This document shows, piece after piece, positions 7,793-17,366 of a stretch of DNA of 64,000 bases (its first letter is position 1; each line of letters starts with the position of its first letter). The DNA comes from Candidatus Pelagibacter sp. (GTDB lineage: Bacteria; Pseudomonadota; Alphaproteobacteria; Pelagibacterales; Pelagibacteraceae), in assembly GCA_002689925.1 (NCBI GenBank), contig NZIO01000048.1, forward strand, positions 18,325 through 82,324, in the 5' to 3' direction. The notes under the pieces are model-generated. The model made no database searches, was not told where the DNA came from, and worked only from the letters and a program-made list of their open reading frames with translations. The translations under genes were made by a program, and so were the position numbers.

Positions 7793-8666
7793 GACGTTGA
7801 ATTGAAATTTGTTTCTTATTATGAAATTCTCTTATAAAAATAATAATAGATGCAAAAACTACTAATAAAGCTCCCATAATAGTTTTTATCGTTGGAATTT
7901 CATTCCAAATTAAATAACCAAATATAATTGCAAAAATTATTGACAAATATCTTATTGGTGCAACTATAGAAACTTCAGCAAGCTTATAGGCTTGTGTTAA
8001 CCATAAATTTGCCACTCCACCAAGCAGTCCAATCATAGATAATATAAAAAAATCTTTTACACTAGGTAGTACCCACCCAAAAGGTAAAGTCATTAAGCCT
8101 ACGATACCTATTGTTAGTGTAAAATAAAAAGTCATTAACCAAACTGGTTCTGTTGTAGACATTTTTCTTAAAATTATAGAAACAAAAGCCAATCCAATAC
8201 AAAATAATATTGGTAAAAAATAAAAAATATTTAAATTTGTAAACCCAGGTTCAGAAATTATTAAAACACCCAAAAAACCAATCAATACTGCTAACCATCT
8301 AAATAGTCCTACTTTTTCACTTAAAAAAAAAATAGATAAGAGTGTAATAAAAATTGGTGAAGCATATGATAAACTTACCACAACCGCTAAAGGAAGTTCT
8401 CTAAGAGCAATAAATATTGCTATTAAGGCAATGATTCCAGCAATAGATCTTAGTATATGTAGACCTGGTCTTTTAGTATAATAAAAATTTTTTAATCTTT
8501 CTTTTGGTATTAGAAAAAATACTGGGATAAAACCAAATACAGATCTAAAAACTAAAACCTCGCCTAATGGATAATCATCTGACCATTTTACAAGTAAATC
8601 CATCATAGAAAATGCACATACTGATAAAAACATGTACAAAAAGCCTAATTGATTTTTACTTAACAT
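7785..8666 (-). CDS. EamA/DMT-superfamily permease
   Basis: This 293-residue protein has ten predicted membrane helices arranged as two EamA repeats of about 140 residues each. The N-terminal repeat includes MMDLLVKW and VFRSVFGFIPV, and the second has the typical WLTQAYKLAEVSIVAPIRYLS segment. Such permeases export amino acids, metabolites or drugs; the substrate cannot be told. It forms a two-gene unit with the alkA-like gene. The divergent msrA start is 35 bases away, so the promoters overlap. Confidence 0.85.
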   Translation of the reverse strand: MLSKNQLGFLYMFLSVCAFSMMDLLVKWSDDYPLGEVLVFRSVFGFIPVFFLIPKERLKNFYYTKRPGLHILRSIAGIIALIAIFIALRELPLAVVVSLSYASPIFITLLSIFFLSEKVGLFRWLAVLIGFLGVLIISEPGFTNLNIFYFLPILFCIGLAFVSIILRKMSTTEPVWLMTFYFTLTIGIVGLMTLPFGWVLPSVKDFFILSMIGLLGGVANLWLTQAYKLAEVSIVAPIRYLSIIFAIIFGYLIWNEIPTIKTIMGALLVVFASIIIFIREFHNKKQISIQRHD

Positions 8667-8701
8667 AGCAATAATTTGTAAATCAAATTAAACTATAATC
8701 A

Positions 8702-9145
8702 ATGGAAAATGCAATTTTAGCACTTGGATGTTTTTGGGGGCCAGAAATCAAATTTGGTGAGGTAAAAGGTATTATGAAAACTGAAGTGGGATATTGCGGT
8801 GGTAATAATAAAGTTACAAATTATAAAGAAGTATGTACTGGTAAAACTAATCATGCTGAGGTTGTAAAGTTAGATTTTGATCCACAAATTATATCTTATG
8901 AGCAAATTTTAGAATTTTTCTTTAAGATACATGACCCGACAACTTTAAACTCTCAAGGTCCTGATTTTGGAACACAATATAGAAGTGAAATATTTTGTTT
9001 AGATAAAAATCAAAAGCGTATAGCAGAAAAAGTAAGGGAAAAAATAAAAAAAAATTTTTCTAAAAAAATTGTGACCAACATTTCTTTATCTAAAAATTAT
9101 TGTCCAGCTGAAGAATATCATCAGCAATATTTAAAAAAAAGATAG
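8702..9145 (+). CDS. msrA: Peptide-methionine (S)-S-oxide reductase MsrA
   Basis: This 147-residue enzyme repairs oxidised methionine. It has the GCFWG active site with nucleophile Cys10, the YCGG motif, NHAEVV, the FFKIHDPT segment and the YCPAEEYHQQY end that carries a further conserved cysteine. It is slightly short but complete. Since the GCFWG motif lies only nine residues in, the ATG at 8702 is the only workable start. No Shine-Dalgarno is visible. The sulfurtransferase gene starts one base after its stop. Confidence 0.93.
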   Translation: MENAILALGCFWGPEIKFGEVKGIMKTEVGYCGGNNKVTNYKEVCTGKTNHAEVVKLDFDPQIISYEQILEFFFKIHDPTTLNSQGPDFGTQYRSEIFCLDKNQKRIAEKVREKIKKNFSKKIVTNISLSKNYCPAEEYHQQYLKKR

Positions 9146-9146
9146 A

Positions 9147-9980
9147 ATGTCGTTAGTAAGTACAAATTGGCTAGAAAAAAATTTAAGCAAAGTTAAGATA
9201 TTTGATGCAAGTTGGCATATGCCAAATACAAAAAGAAATGCAAAAAAGGAATATATAAACTGTCATATTCCTAAAGCAATATTTTGGGACTTAGATGAAC
9301 ATAGTGATAAAGATTCACCATTTCCACATATGATGCCAAATTCTGATAATTGGGGTAAAATGTTATCTTCTTTTAGAATTAAAAGTGATGACCATATTAT
9401 TGTCTATGATTCTAGTGAAGTTTATAGTGCCTGTAGATTGTGGTTTTCTCTTAAATATTTTGGACACAAAAAAGTCTCTGTTCTAGATGGAGGATTAAAA
9501 AAATGGCTAAATGAAAAAAAAATAATAACAAATAAAATTGAAAAAATTCCTTTAATACAAAATTATAAAGAATATATAGCAAGTCAAGATATCGCTTTTT
9601 TAATTAAAGATATAAATCAAATTAAAGAAAATATTAAAAACGAATCTTTTATACTGGTAGATGGAAGAAGTCGTGATCGCTTTGAAGGAAAAGTTGAAGA
9701 ACCTCGCCCAGGATTAAAAAAAGGCTGCATCCCAAAATCAAAAAATATACCTTTTGAAAAATGTATTAATTTAAAAACTAATACTTTTAAAACAAAGGAT
9801 GAACTTGCTGAAGTTTTCAATGAAAATAATGTAGATTATTTTAAATCTAATGTTTTTTCTTGTGGTTCAGGTGTGACAGCGTGTGTTTTAGGTCTAGCTT
9901 ATTTTCTAATAAGTGGTAAAAATGCTGTGATCTACGATGGCTCATATGCCGAATGGGGAAAATTAAATGAAAAGATCTAA
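9147..9980 (+). CDS. sseA: 3-mercaptopyruvate/thiosulfate sulfurtransferase (two rhodanese domains)
   Basis: This 277-residue protein has two tandem rhodanese domains. The first (about 1-135) is catalytically silent and the second (about 150-277) holds Cys239 in the loop CGSGVTA. A CGSGVTA-type loop favours 3-mercaptopyruvate over thiosulfate as sulfur donor. The linker YDSSEVYSACRLWFSLKYFG and the DGG...W motif are family hallmarks. It is probably co-transcribed with msrA (one base between) and with the adaptor gene downstream (14-base overlap). Confidence 0.88.
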   Translation: MSLVSTNWLEKNLSKVKIFDASWHMPNTKRNAKKEYINCHIPKAIFWDLDEHSDKDSPFPHMMPNSDNWGKMLSSFRIKSDDHIIVYDSSEVYSACRLWFSLKYFGHKKVSVLDGGLKKWLNEKKIITNKIEKIPLIQNYKEYIASQDIAFLIKDINQIKENIKNESFILVDGRSRDRFEGKVEEPRPGLKKGCIPKSKNIPFEKCINLKTNTFKTKDELAEVFNENNVDYFKSNVFSCGSGVTACVLGLAYFLISGKNAVIYDGSYAEWGKLNEKI

Positions 9981-10836
9981 AAAAATTACAATTTCAATAA
10001 TAATATTTTTTATAGTCATTGCGGCTATTGTTATTGGAAGATATTCAATGGGTATATACTTTAAGAAAAAATTTTCTAAACGTCCTCCCCCAGGAGTTAT
10101 TATAAATATTGTAGAAAATAAAAATTTTAGTCAAACTTTAGAAAGTTATTGTACTTCTCTAAGCAGCAAAACAATTTCTTATAAAATAAAAAAAAATGAA
10201 TTATTAGAAGCAATTAATTTTAATATTAAAGTTAATAAAGGGGATGTTATTGCTAAACTTTCTTCTAAAGTCATAACCGCACCTTTTTCTGGAATATTAG
10301 GTAAAAGAGGAATTAGTGAAAGTAGTTTAGGTTCTGAGAATACAATTATCTTAACTCTAGATGACTCTAGAAAAGTTTTGTGTGACTTAAAAATCCCTGA
10401 AAAATATGCATCAATTTTAAAAAGAAATCTTAAACTAAAAGCTAAATTTTCAGCTTATAAAGACAAAACTTACGAAGGAATAATCGATTCAGTTGCTTCT
10501 CGAGTAGATGCACAAACCAGAAGTATATTAGCAAGAGCACAAATTAGTAATCAAGACTCAGAAATAATTCCTGGTTCACTCCTTGAAATAGAAATATTAT
10601 ATAATGAAAAAAATACATTAAGTGTTCCAGATACAAGCATCATGTATGAGGGAAATAAAAAATTTATTTATAAATTGGTTGATAATAATATGATTGAAAA
10701 AATAGAAGTTAAAACTGGCATTCGCAGTGAAGGTAATTTAGAAATTTTGGATGGTTTGAATATTGGAGATAAAGTAATAGCTGAAGGATTAACAAAAGTT
10801 AGACCTGGAATTAAAGTAAAACCTATTATTCAATAA
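9967..10836 (+). CDS. RND efflux periplasmic adaptor (HlyD/MFP family)
   Basis: This 289-residue protein has an N-terminal membrane anchor (about 8-27). A lipoyl-like half motif (NKGDVIAKLSSKVITAPFSGILG) and a beta-barrel region with YEGIIDSVASRVDAQTRSI, typical of AcrA/MexA, follow. The C-terminus has the GLNIGDKVIAEGLTKVRPG membrane-proximal motif. The hairpin is very short, so this is a compact adaptor. It links the inner-membrane RND pump encoded nine bases downstream to an outer-membrane channel, for which there is no gene in this window. The start overlaps the sulfurtransferase gene by 14 bases. Confidence 0.88.
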   Translation: MKRSKKITISIIIFFIVIAAIVIGRYSMGIYFKKKFSKRPPPGVIINIVENKNFSQTLESYCTSLSSKTISYKIKKNELLEAINFNIKVNKGDVIAKLSSKVITAPFSGILGKRGISESSLGSENTIILTLDDSRKVLCDLKIPEKYASILKRNLKLKAKFSAYKDKTYEGIIDSVASRVDAQTRSILARAQISNQDSEIIPGSLLEIEILYNEKNTLSVPDTSIMYEGNKKFIYKLVDNNMIEKIEVKTGIRSEGNLEILDGLNIGDKVIAEGLTKVRPGIKVKPIIQ

Positions 10837-10844
10837 TAAATAAA

Positions 10845-13800
10845 ATGTATTTAACCGAATTAAGTATAAAAAGACCAGTTGTTGCAACAGTGTTTTCTCT
10901 AATACTTGTTACTTTTGGTTTATTTGTTTTTTCTAAGTTACCAGTAAGAGAATTACCATCAGGCCTTCAGCCACCTGTTGTTCAGATACAAGTAGACTAT
11001 CAAGGAGCAAATGCTGAAGTTGTTTCCACTGAAATTACAGAAATAATAGAAGATGTAATAGGTGGAGCCGAAGGTATAAAAAATATCGATTCAATATCAG
11101 AAAATGGGAGAAGCACAATTAAGATTGAATTTAATACTAATATTAATTTAGATAATGCTGCAAATGATATAAGAGATAGAGTTTCAAGAGTTTCCGATAA
11201 TCTTCCAGAAGACTCAAAAGCTCCTGAGATCTTAAAACAAAGTGCTGGTTTTACAACTAGTATGTGGTTAAGTGTGTCAAGTTCTACTTGGACTGACCTT
11301 GAAATAGGGGATTATACAAGAAGATATTTAGTTGATAGTTTTTCTAATGTTGAGGGAGTTGGTAGAATTCGTATAGGAGGACTTAGAGAGTTAAGCGTTA
11401 GAGTTTATATAGATCCTATTAAATTAGCCGCAAATAATTTAACTATACAAGAAGTAGAACAATCATTAAGAAAAGAAAATATCAGTCTTCCAGCTGGAAG
11501 TTTAGAGGCTAATAATATTGATCTAACAATTAACCTCGATAAAGCTTATAAAGATTTATCATCAATTAAACAGCTTCCTATTAAAAAAAATAGAAATAAC
11601 ATAATACGATTAGAAAATATTGCTAAAATAAGTTACGGCCCTGTTTCAGAAAAAACTCTTTTTAAATCAATAAGTAAAATTGGAAGTTCCAGTGATAAAG
11701 TTGTGGGAATTGGAATTTATGCAAAATCAGGTGCTTCTACAGTAGAACTATCAAAAAAAATCAGAGAGAGAATTGTAGATGTACAAAAAACTTTACCTGA
11801 TGAGCTTAAGTTAGCTGTTTCTTTTGATAGAGCTACATATATTAATGCAGCAATATCTGAGGTTTATAAAACATTAATTATAGCGTTTTTATTAGTCGTA
11901 ATAATAATTTATCTTTTTTTAGGTAACTTAAAAGCAGTAATTGTACCAGCTGTAGCACTTCCAGTAAGTTTAATTAGTTCTTTTTTGGGCCTTTGGATAT
12001 TTGATCTATCAATAAATATTTTTGTACTTTTAAGTTTTATATTAGCTATTGGAATAATCACTGATGACAGTGTTATAATGACTGATGCGATCTATCACAG
12101 AGTTGAAAATGGAGAAACTTCTTTGGTAGCCGCAATGAAAGGTTCAAAAAGTATTACTTTTGCTATTATTTCCACTACCTTAGTTTTGGTAGCTGTCTTT
12201 TTACCTTTAATTTTTATAGAAGGAATTTCAGGAACATTATTCAAAGAAACGGCAATTTCTTTAACATTTGCTATAGTTGTATCCTCTTTTGTAGCATTAA
12301 CTCTTTCACCTATGCTTGGAAGTAAATTTTTAAATAGAAATACAAAAAAAACAAAGATTGTTTTGAAATTTGAGAAATATTTTTTAATGTTTTCAGCTTT
12401 TTACTCTGAAACTTTAGATTATTGGATAACAAAAAATAAAACCATCGTTACTTTTATATTTTTTATCGTTATAGCATCTGTATTGTTATTCGCTTTTGCC
12501 CCTAAAGAGTTGCTTCCTAAAGAAGATAGGGGTGTCTATTTGGTCATTGGAAAAACAGATGAAGGAAGTTCATTTCAATACACATCTGACAAAGCCCAAG
12601 TGATAGAAAAAAGATTAACATCTTTAGTTAAAGATGAAAATGAATCATATAAAAGAATGATTATGAGGGTACCTGGATTTGGAAGATCAAGTAAATCTTA
12701 TAATAGTTTTATAATTATAGCCCTACTAGATGACTGGAATAATAGAAAAGAAAGCTCAGAAAAAATTATGAGAAAGGCTATTGGAAAAATTGTAACTGTA
12801 CCACAAGCGCTTGCATTTCCAATTTCTCCACAAAGTATAAGGGTAAGCAGTTATAATAAACCTGTTCAAATGGTTTTGCTTGGAAAAAGTTATGAGGAAC
12901 TTGAAAATTGGCAAAATTTAATGATTAAAAAAATGAGAAAAAATAAAAATTTAGCAGCAATTGAATCTGATTTTTCTAGAAATAAACCAGAAATCAAACT
13001 AATTATTAATAGAAAAAAATCTCAGGATTTAGGAATTTCTATTCAATCAATTGGAAAAACAATAGAAACATTATATTCTGGTAAAACTGTAACAAAATTT
13101 AACAAGCTGGGTAAAGAATATCCTATTATACTTCAGTCAGATATTGAAAATAGAAAAAAAAGTGAAAGTTTGAGTAAAATTTTTGTTCGTTCTGAAACTA
13201 CAGGAAAATTAATATCATTGGCAAATCTAGTTGATTTTGAAGAAGTTGGTTCTGCTAAAATTTTAGCTCGTTATGATAGACAAAGAGCAGTAACAATTAG
13301 CGCAAGATTAATTGGTAATTATACATTATCAGAGGCATTAAATTATCTTGAACAAGCTGCAAATGAAACTATACCACAAGCAAGAATTAAGTGGAAAGGA
13401 AAATCAGAAGAATTAAAAGAAACAAGTAACGAATTATTTATAATATTTGCTTTAGCGCTATTAACTGCTTTTCTAGTAATGGCGGCAAATTTTAATAGTT
13501 TTGTTCACCCTGCTGTGATAATGCTAACTGTTCCATTAAGTGTGTTTGGTGGAATTATTTTTATTTTATTATTCAACTCGAGCATTAATGTTTTCTCACA
13601 AATAGCTTTGATTATTTTAATTGGAATCTCCACAAAAAATTCAATTTTAATTGTAGATTGGGCCAACCAACTGCGTAGAGCAGGAAAAAATATTCAAAAT
13701 GCAGTTCTTGAAGCTTGTAAAAGAAGATTTAGAGCAATTATTATGACATCTCTTTCAACGATGATTGCCATGGTACCTTTACTCATTGGTAATATAGGTC

Positions 13801-13973
13801 CAGGGGCTGGAGAAGGTAGCCGTTTAGCAGTAGGAACTACAATATTTGGAGGTATGCTAATTTCTACGTTCTTTACACTTTATGTAACCCCAACAATGTA
13901 CGTTTTACTTACAAAAAATACGAAAAGAATTGATGCAGTAGATCTTCAATTAATCAAAGAACTTAAAAAATAA
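10845..13973 (+). CDS. RND efflux transporter, AcrB/MexF type
   Basis: This 1042-residue inner-membrane pump is of normal HAE1 length. It begins with the conserved SIKRPVVATVFSLILV helix and has twelve membrane helices in two repeats with large periplasmic loops. The proton-relay pair is visible in helix 4 (GIITDDSVIMTDAI), and the essential lysine of helix 10 is in GISTKNSILIVDWA. It exports drugs, lipids or other amphiphiles together with the adaptor upstream. The last 11 bases overlap the convergent lipoprotein gene. Confidence 0.93.
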   Translation: MYLTELSIKRPVVATVFSLILVTFGLFVFSKLPVRELPSGLQPPVVQIQVDYQGANAEVVSTEITEIIEDVIGGAEGIKNIDSISENGRSTIKIEFNTNINLDNAANDIRDRVSRVSDNLPEDSKAPEILKQSAGFTTSMWLSVSSSTWTDLEIGDYTRRYLVDSFSNVEGVGRIRIGGLRELSVRVYIDPIKLAANNLTIQEVEQSLRKENISLPAGSLEANNIDLTINLDKAYKDLSSIKQLPIKKNRNNIIRLENIAKISYGPVSEKTLFKSISKIGSSSDKVVGIGIYAKSGASTVELSKKIRERIVDVQKTLPDELKLAVSFDRATYINAAISEVYKTLIIAFLLVVIIIYLFLGNLKAVIVPAVALPVSLISSFLGLWIFDLSINIFVLLSFILAIGIITDDSVIMTDAIYHRVENGETSLVAAMKGSKSITFAIISTTLVLVAVFLPLIFIEGISGTLFKETAISLTFAIVVSSFVALTLSPMLGSKFLNRNTKKTKIVLKFEKYFLMFSAFYSETLDYWITKNKTIVTFIFFIVIASVLLFAFAPKELLPKEDRGVYLVIGKTDEGSSFQYTSDKAQVIEKRLTSLVKDENESYKRMIMRVPGFGRSSKSYNSFIIIALLDDWNNRKESSEKIMRKAIGKIVTVPQALAFPISPQSIRVSSYNKPVQMVLLGKSYEELENWQNLMIKKMRKNKNLAAIESDFSRNKPEIKLIINRKKSQDLGISIQSIGKTIETLYSGKTVTKFNKLGKEYPIILQSDIENRKKSESLSKIFVRSETTGKLISLANLVDFEEVGSAKILARYDRQRAVTISARLIGNYTLSEALNYLEQAANETIPQARIKWKGKSEELKETSNELFIIFALALLTAFLVMAANFNSFVHPAVIMLTVPLSVFGGIIFILLFNSSINVFSQIALIILIGISTKNSILIVDWANQLRRAGKNIQNAVLEACKRRFRAIIMTSLSTMIAMVPLLIGNIGPGAGEGSRLAVGTTIFGGMLISTFFTLYVTPTMYVLLTKNTKRIDAVDLQLIKELKK

Positions 13974-14568
13974 TATATTTTTTTTTATTTAATCTATTTT
14001 TACAGTCATTTAATTGTCGTCTATATCTTTGAGCTTGTTCTTTAACTCGTTTAGCTAAAATTATAACTTTTTTATTATTCCTATAATTCTTATAATTTCC
14101 CCACCCTTCATGATAAGCAATATATTGTCTATAAGCATCATTTTTTGGAATCTTTAAAATTGATTCTGTTTTATTAAAATACCATCCTATGAAATCTACA
14201 CTATCTCTAAATCTTGTTCTTAAAGCCAAAGAGTTTTTTGTTTCTTTTTTATATTGTTCCCACGTACCTTTAACTGCTTGAGAGTATCCAAAAGAACTAG
14301 AAGGTCTTTTATATGGTATAATTTTAAAAATTTTTTTCCTTCTTGGTTTAGCCAACCAATTAAAATTAGACTCTTTTTGGATTACAGCTAATTGAATATA
14401 AACTGGAACTTTCCATTTTGTTTCAGCTTTTTTTGCATGCTTATACCATAAGTATTTTTCTGAAAATATTTCACAACTATTTTGAGTATTTTTAGGTATT
14501 GAAGAACATGATGATAAAAAAAATAAGATAAACAAAATTGTAATTTGTTTTTTTAATAAATGATTCAC
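13963..14568 (-). CDS. Lipoprotein with lytic-transglycosylase-like (SLT) domain
   Basis: This 201-residue protein starts at a GTG. A lipoprotein signal ends at Cys21 (FFLSSC). The mature domain resembles a lysozyme-fold transglycosylase: IQLAVIQKESNF carries the candidate catalytic glutamate at 66. It is followed by SSSFGYSQAVKGTWEQY and AYRQYIAYHEGWGNY, which match the G-x-x-Q...YNxG-like core. It would cleave peptidoglycan between MurNAc and GlcNAc in the periplasm. It is four bases downstream of the VanZ-like gene and overlaps the RND gene tail. Confidence 0.72.
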   Translation of the reverse strand: MNHLLKKQITILFILFFLSSCSSIPKNTQNSCEIFSEKYLWYKHAKKAETKWKVPVYIQLAVIQKESNFNWLAKPRRKKIFKIIPYKRPSSSFGYSQAVKGTWEQYKKETKNSLALRTRFRDSVDFIGWYFNKTESILKIPKNDAYRQYIAYHEGWGNYKNYRNNKKVIILAKRVKEQAQRYRRQLNDCKNRLNKKKYIIF

Positions 14569-14572
14569 TAAT

Positions 14573-14968
14573 TTAGTTTATCAAAAAAAATTTGAAATAA
14601 ATATAAGCAAAACAAACACCTGCGATGTTAGCAAATAAGTCAGTAAATTCAAAAGTCCTAATCGGTATAATAATATGAATAACTTCAAGTATTATTGATA
14701 ATGTCAATAAAATAACAAATAATTTTTTAATCTTAAAATTTTCATGAGAATAAAAACCTAAGTGGGAAATAATTAAATAACAAAAAAAATGGTTAGTCCA
14801 TGGTCCTCCACCTGGTTGTGTTCTTAAATCACCGTAAAAAAATAGACCTAAAATACTTCCTGGGTATAATGAAATTATAATCAACAATATTAAGAAAAAA
14901 TAAAAAATTTTATTTAAAAAATTAAATCTTAAGTATTTTTTGTTGAAATTAAATTTTAAGCCTTGCAT
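14573..14968 (-). CDS. VanZ-like family membrane protein
   Basis: This 131-residue protein has four hydrophobic segments. The pattern is that of VanZ-like proteins: a D/N-x-H-F-x-x-Y motif (WTNHFFCYLI) after the first loop and the late FEFTDLFANIAGVCFAYIYF segment with the D-x-x-x-N pair. The function is not established outside teicoplanin resistance in Gram-positives. Pairing with a cell-wall lytic lipoprotein suggests an envelope role, which is inference. Confidence 0.75.
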   Translation of the reverse strand: MQGLKFNFNKKYLRFNFLNKIFYFFLILLIIISLYPGSILGLFFYGDLRTQPGGGPWTNHFFCYLIISHLGFYSHENFKIKKLFVILLTLSIILEVIHIIIPIRTFEFTDLFANIAGVCFAYIYFKFFLIN

Positions 14969-15019
14969 GTTTTGTAAAATATATTATCTCTTATTATATT
15001 ATTATAGTAATCTTTCAAA

Positions 15020-15730
15020 ATGAAAAACTTAATTTTAATTAGACATGGCCAGAGTAAATGGAATTTAGAAAAAAGATTTACTGGATGGGCGGATATTGAT
15101 CTCACAGATCAAGGAATAAGTGAAGCTCATAATGCTGGAAAACTTATTAAGGACTTAAACTTAGAATATGAGATTTGTTTTAGTTCTATTTTAAAAAGGG
15201 CATACAATACTCTAGAAATAATTTTAAAAATAATTGATCAAAAAAATTTAAAATATGAAAGACATTATCAATTAAATGAAAGACATTATGGTGCATTAAC
15301 TGGATTAAATAAAAATGATATGAAGAAAAAGTATGGTGAAAAAAAAATTTTAGAGTGGAGAAGATCCTGGAATATTTCTCCTCCATCACACAATAAAGAA
15401 CTAAACAAATATATAATTTACCCTAATATTCAAGAAACTAATATTCCAAGAAGTGAGTCTTTGGAAGACACATATAAAAGAATTGTTCCTTTTTATGAAA
15501 AAAATATTTTACCTTTATTAAAAAAAGATAAAAATATAATTGTAGCAGCTCATGGAAATTCTTTAAGGGCACTTATGAAAAATATATTTAATATATCTAA
15601 TAATAAAATATTTAAATTAGAAATTCCTACAGGCAATCCTTTACTTATCTCTTTTGATCATGAGTTAAAGATAATAAAATATGTTTATTTGGACAAAAAT
15701 AGAGCAAAAGAATTACTCTGTAATGTTTAA
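15020..15730 (+). CDS. gpmA: 2,3-bisphosphoglycerate-dependent phosphoglycerate mutase
   Basis: This 236-residue enzyme interconverts 3- and 2-phosphoglycerate in glycolysis and gluconeogenesis. It carries LIRHGQSKWN with phospho-accepting His9, the NERHYGALTGLNK motif (Glu87) and a second catalytic His178 in AAHGNSLRALMK. The length and the long insert distinguish it from small broad-specificity phosphatases. It converges with murU with a 4-base overlap and has its own promoter region of about 50 bases after the VanZ-like gene. Confidence 0.93.
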   Translation: MKNLILIRHGQSKWNLEKRFTGWADIDLTDQGISEAHNAGKLIKDLNLEYEICFSSILKRAYNTLEIILKIIDQKNLKYERHYQLNERHYGALTGLNKNDMKKKYGEKKILEWRRSWNISPPSHNKELNKYIIYPNIQETNIPRSESLEDTYKRIVPFYEKNILPLLKKDKNIIVAAHGNSLRALMKNIFNISNNKIFKLEIPTGNPLLISFDHELKIIKYVYLDKNRAKELLCNV

Positions 15731-16428
15731 TATTTAAACTTTTTTTTTAATTTTTTATATATATAAAAATCCGTTACATGAAAAAACTTTAGCTTACTTT
15801 CAAAACCATATAATTTTTTCTTTTTTATTAATGTTTGCCAAACATTATTAATTTGGAATTTTCTTTTTTTGATATCTTTAAATACTTTTTTGTTAAGAAT
15901 TTGTACTCCTGTAAAAATAAAATTATTTTTTAATTCACTTTCTTTTATTAAATTATGTTTGATTTCAAAATCACCTTTAAGGTTTTTATCAAAACTTTTA
16001 GATTTATGAACCATTAATAAAATATTTTTACAATTTTTTTTGAAAAAAATTTTTTCCATTGACTGTAGTGTCTTTAAATATCTAGTATTCCAAATAGTAT
16101 CTGGATTTATTACCAAAAATAATTCTTCTTTAACATTTTTTGTTATATTTGATATACCTCCACCAGTTCCTAAAATTGCTTTTTTTTCAGTAATAATCTG
16201 AATCTTTAAGTTAAAATTATTTTTATCTATAAATTTTACTATTTTATCAGATAAGTGATGAGTATTAATAAAAACTTCTTTAATGCCAAATTTTTTTAAT
16301 AAATTGATTGTATTTTCTAGTAATGTTTTTTTATTTATTTTTAAAAGAGGTTTTGGTGTTTTACTAGTAAGTGGTTGCAACCTTTTTCCATATCCGGCAC
16401 ATAAAATTATAGCTTTTTTAATTTTCAT
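15727..16428 (-). CDS. murU: N-acetylmuramate alpha-1-phosphate uridylyltransferase (MurU-like nucleotidyltransferase)
   Basis: This 233-residue sugar-nucleotide transferase has the nucleotide-binding opening ILCAGYGKRLQPLT...PKPLL at about 8-29. The GTGGGI motif of the sugar pocket and NPDTIW (metal/nucleotide site) follow. It starts inside the amgK stop (TAATG), so the two are translationally coupled. In Gram-negatives with this pairing, AmgK phosphorylates MurNAc at C1 and MurU makes UDP-MurNAc. This allows peptidoglycan recycling without de novo MurA/MurB steps. The specific substrate is inferred from the neighbour. Confidence 0.83.
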   Translation of the reverse strand: MKIKKAIILCAGYGKRLQPLTSKTPKPLLKINKKTLLENTINLLKKFGIKEVFINTHHLSDKIVKFIDKNNFNLKIQIITEKKAILGTGGGISNITKNVKEELFLVINPDTIWNTRYLKTLQSMEKIFFKKNCKNILLMVHKSKSFDKNLKGDFEIKHNLIKESELKNNFIFTGVQILNKKVFKDIKKRKFQINNVWQTLIKKKKLYGFESKLKFFHVTDFYIYKKLKKKFKY

Positions 16429-17366
16429 TATAGTATTTTATTTATATCTTTTTTATAAACCAATTTTTTTAAAATATGTTTTATCAAGAAAAATTCTTGA
16501 GCTTTTAATCTAAATTTTAATAGTTTCCAAGCATAAGGTAAAAATTTAACATATTGTCTTTTATTATCCCTTTTATTTAATCTAATAAAAATACCTATTA
16601 TTTTAAGCATCCTTTGAACTGCAAGTATATTAAAGTCTTTCATAAAATCTTTTTTGTTATCTCTAATAAATTTATGACTCTTTTTAAAATAATAATCTAA
16701 AATTTGTCTTTTAAGTTTTAAAGAAGTAACAATTCTAACATCATCAATTAAAGATACTAAATCATATGATGCATTACCTATTAAAGCATCTTGCGTATCA
16801 ATTACTCCTATTTTCTTTTTAATTTTCATTAAGTTTGAGACATGGAAATCTCTATGAACAAAATATTTTTTTTTAAAATCTATTGTTTTATAAATATTTA
16901 TTAATTCTTTTTTTAGTTTTATTTTCAATTTTTTGTTAATATTATTTTTTTTAAAATTTGGTATATACCAATCAAAAAAAATATTAGACTCTTCCTCAAG
17001 TTTTTTTAAGGAATATTTTTTGATTTTATTTTTTTTATCTATTTTGATTTTTTGTATTTTAACCAATAAGTCAATTATTTTTTTATATACTATTAACTTA
17101 TTTTTTGTATTTGAAACCACATCAAAAAATGTAATATTACCAAAGTCTTCTATTTCTATAACTCCCTTTTTTAAATTTGAATAATAATGTTTAGGAGTGC
17201 ATATATTATTTTTTCTTAAAAAATTGTTAACACTTATATAATCTACGAGATTACTTTTTTTATTTTTAGTTGCATAAATTAATATTTTACTTTTCTTATT
17301 AGAATGTATTCTAAAAAATTTTCTAAAGGAAGCATCTCCTATTAATGGTGTTACTCTATATTTCAT
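16428..17366 (-). CDS. amgK: Anomeric N-acetylmuramate/N-acetylglucosamine kinase (AmgK-like, APH fold)
   Basis: This aminoglycoside-phosphotransferase-fold kinase has about 312 residues from the ATG at 17366. A TTG at 17390 would add eight residues and increase the tsaE overlap from 11 to 35 bases. It contains the PLIGDASFRKFFRI opening typical of AmgK, the catalytic VHRDFHVSN loop and the magnesium site IDTQDA. The gene order tsaE-amgK-murU is the common one in Proteobacteria. It feeds MurNAc-1-phosphate to MurU. The protein is unusually lysine-rich, as are its neighbours. Confidence 0.82.
   Translation of the reverse strand: MKYRVTPLIGDASFRKFFRIHSNKKSKILIYATKNKKSNLVDYISVNNFLRKNNICTPKHYYSNLKKGVIEIEDFGNITFFDVVSNTKNKLIVYKKIIDLLVKIQKIKIDKKNKIKKYSLKKLEEESNIFFDWYIPNFKKNNINKKLKIKLKKELINIYKTIDFKKKYFVHRDFHVSNLMKIKKKIGVIDTQDALIGNASYDLVSLIDDVRIVTSLKLKRQILDYYFKKSHKFIRDNKKDFMKDFNILAVQRMLKIIGIFIRLNKRDNKRQYVKFLPYAWKLLKFRLKAQEFFLIKHILKKLVYKKDINKIL

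Noticed and set aside
8694..8699. TATAAT as -10 box of msrA
   Set aside because: It ends two bases before the ATG, so transcription would start inside the gene, yet the GCFWG motif needs this start codon.
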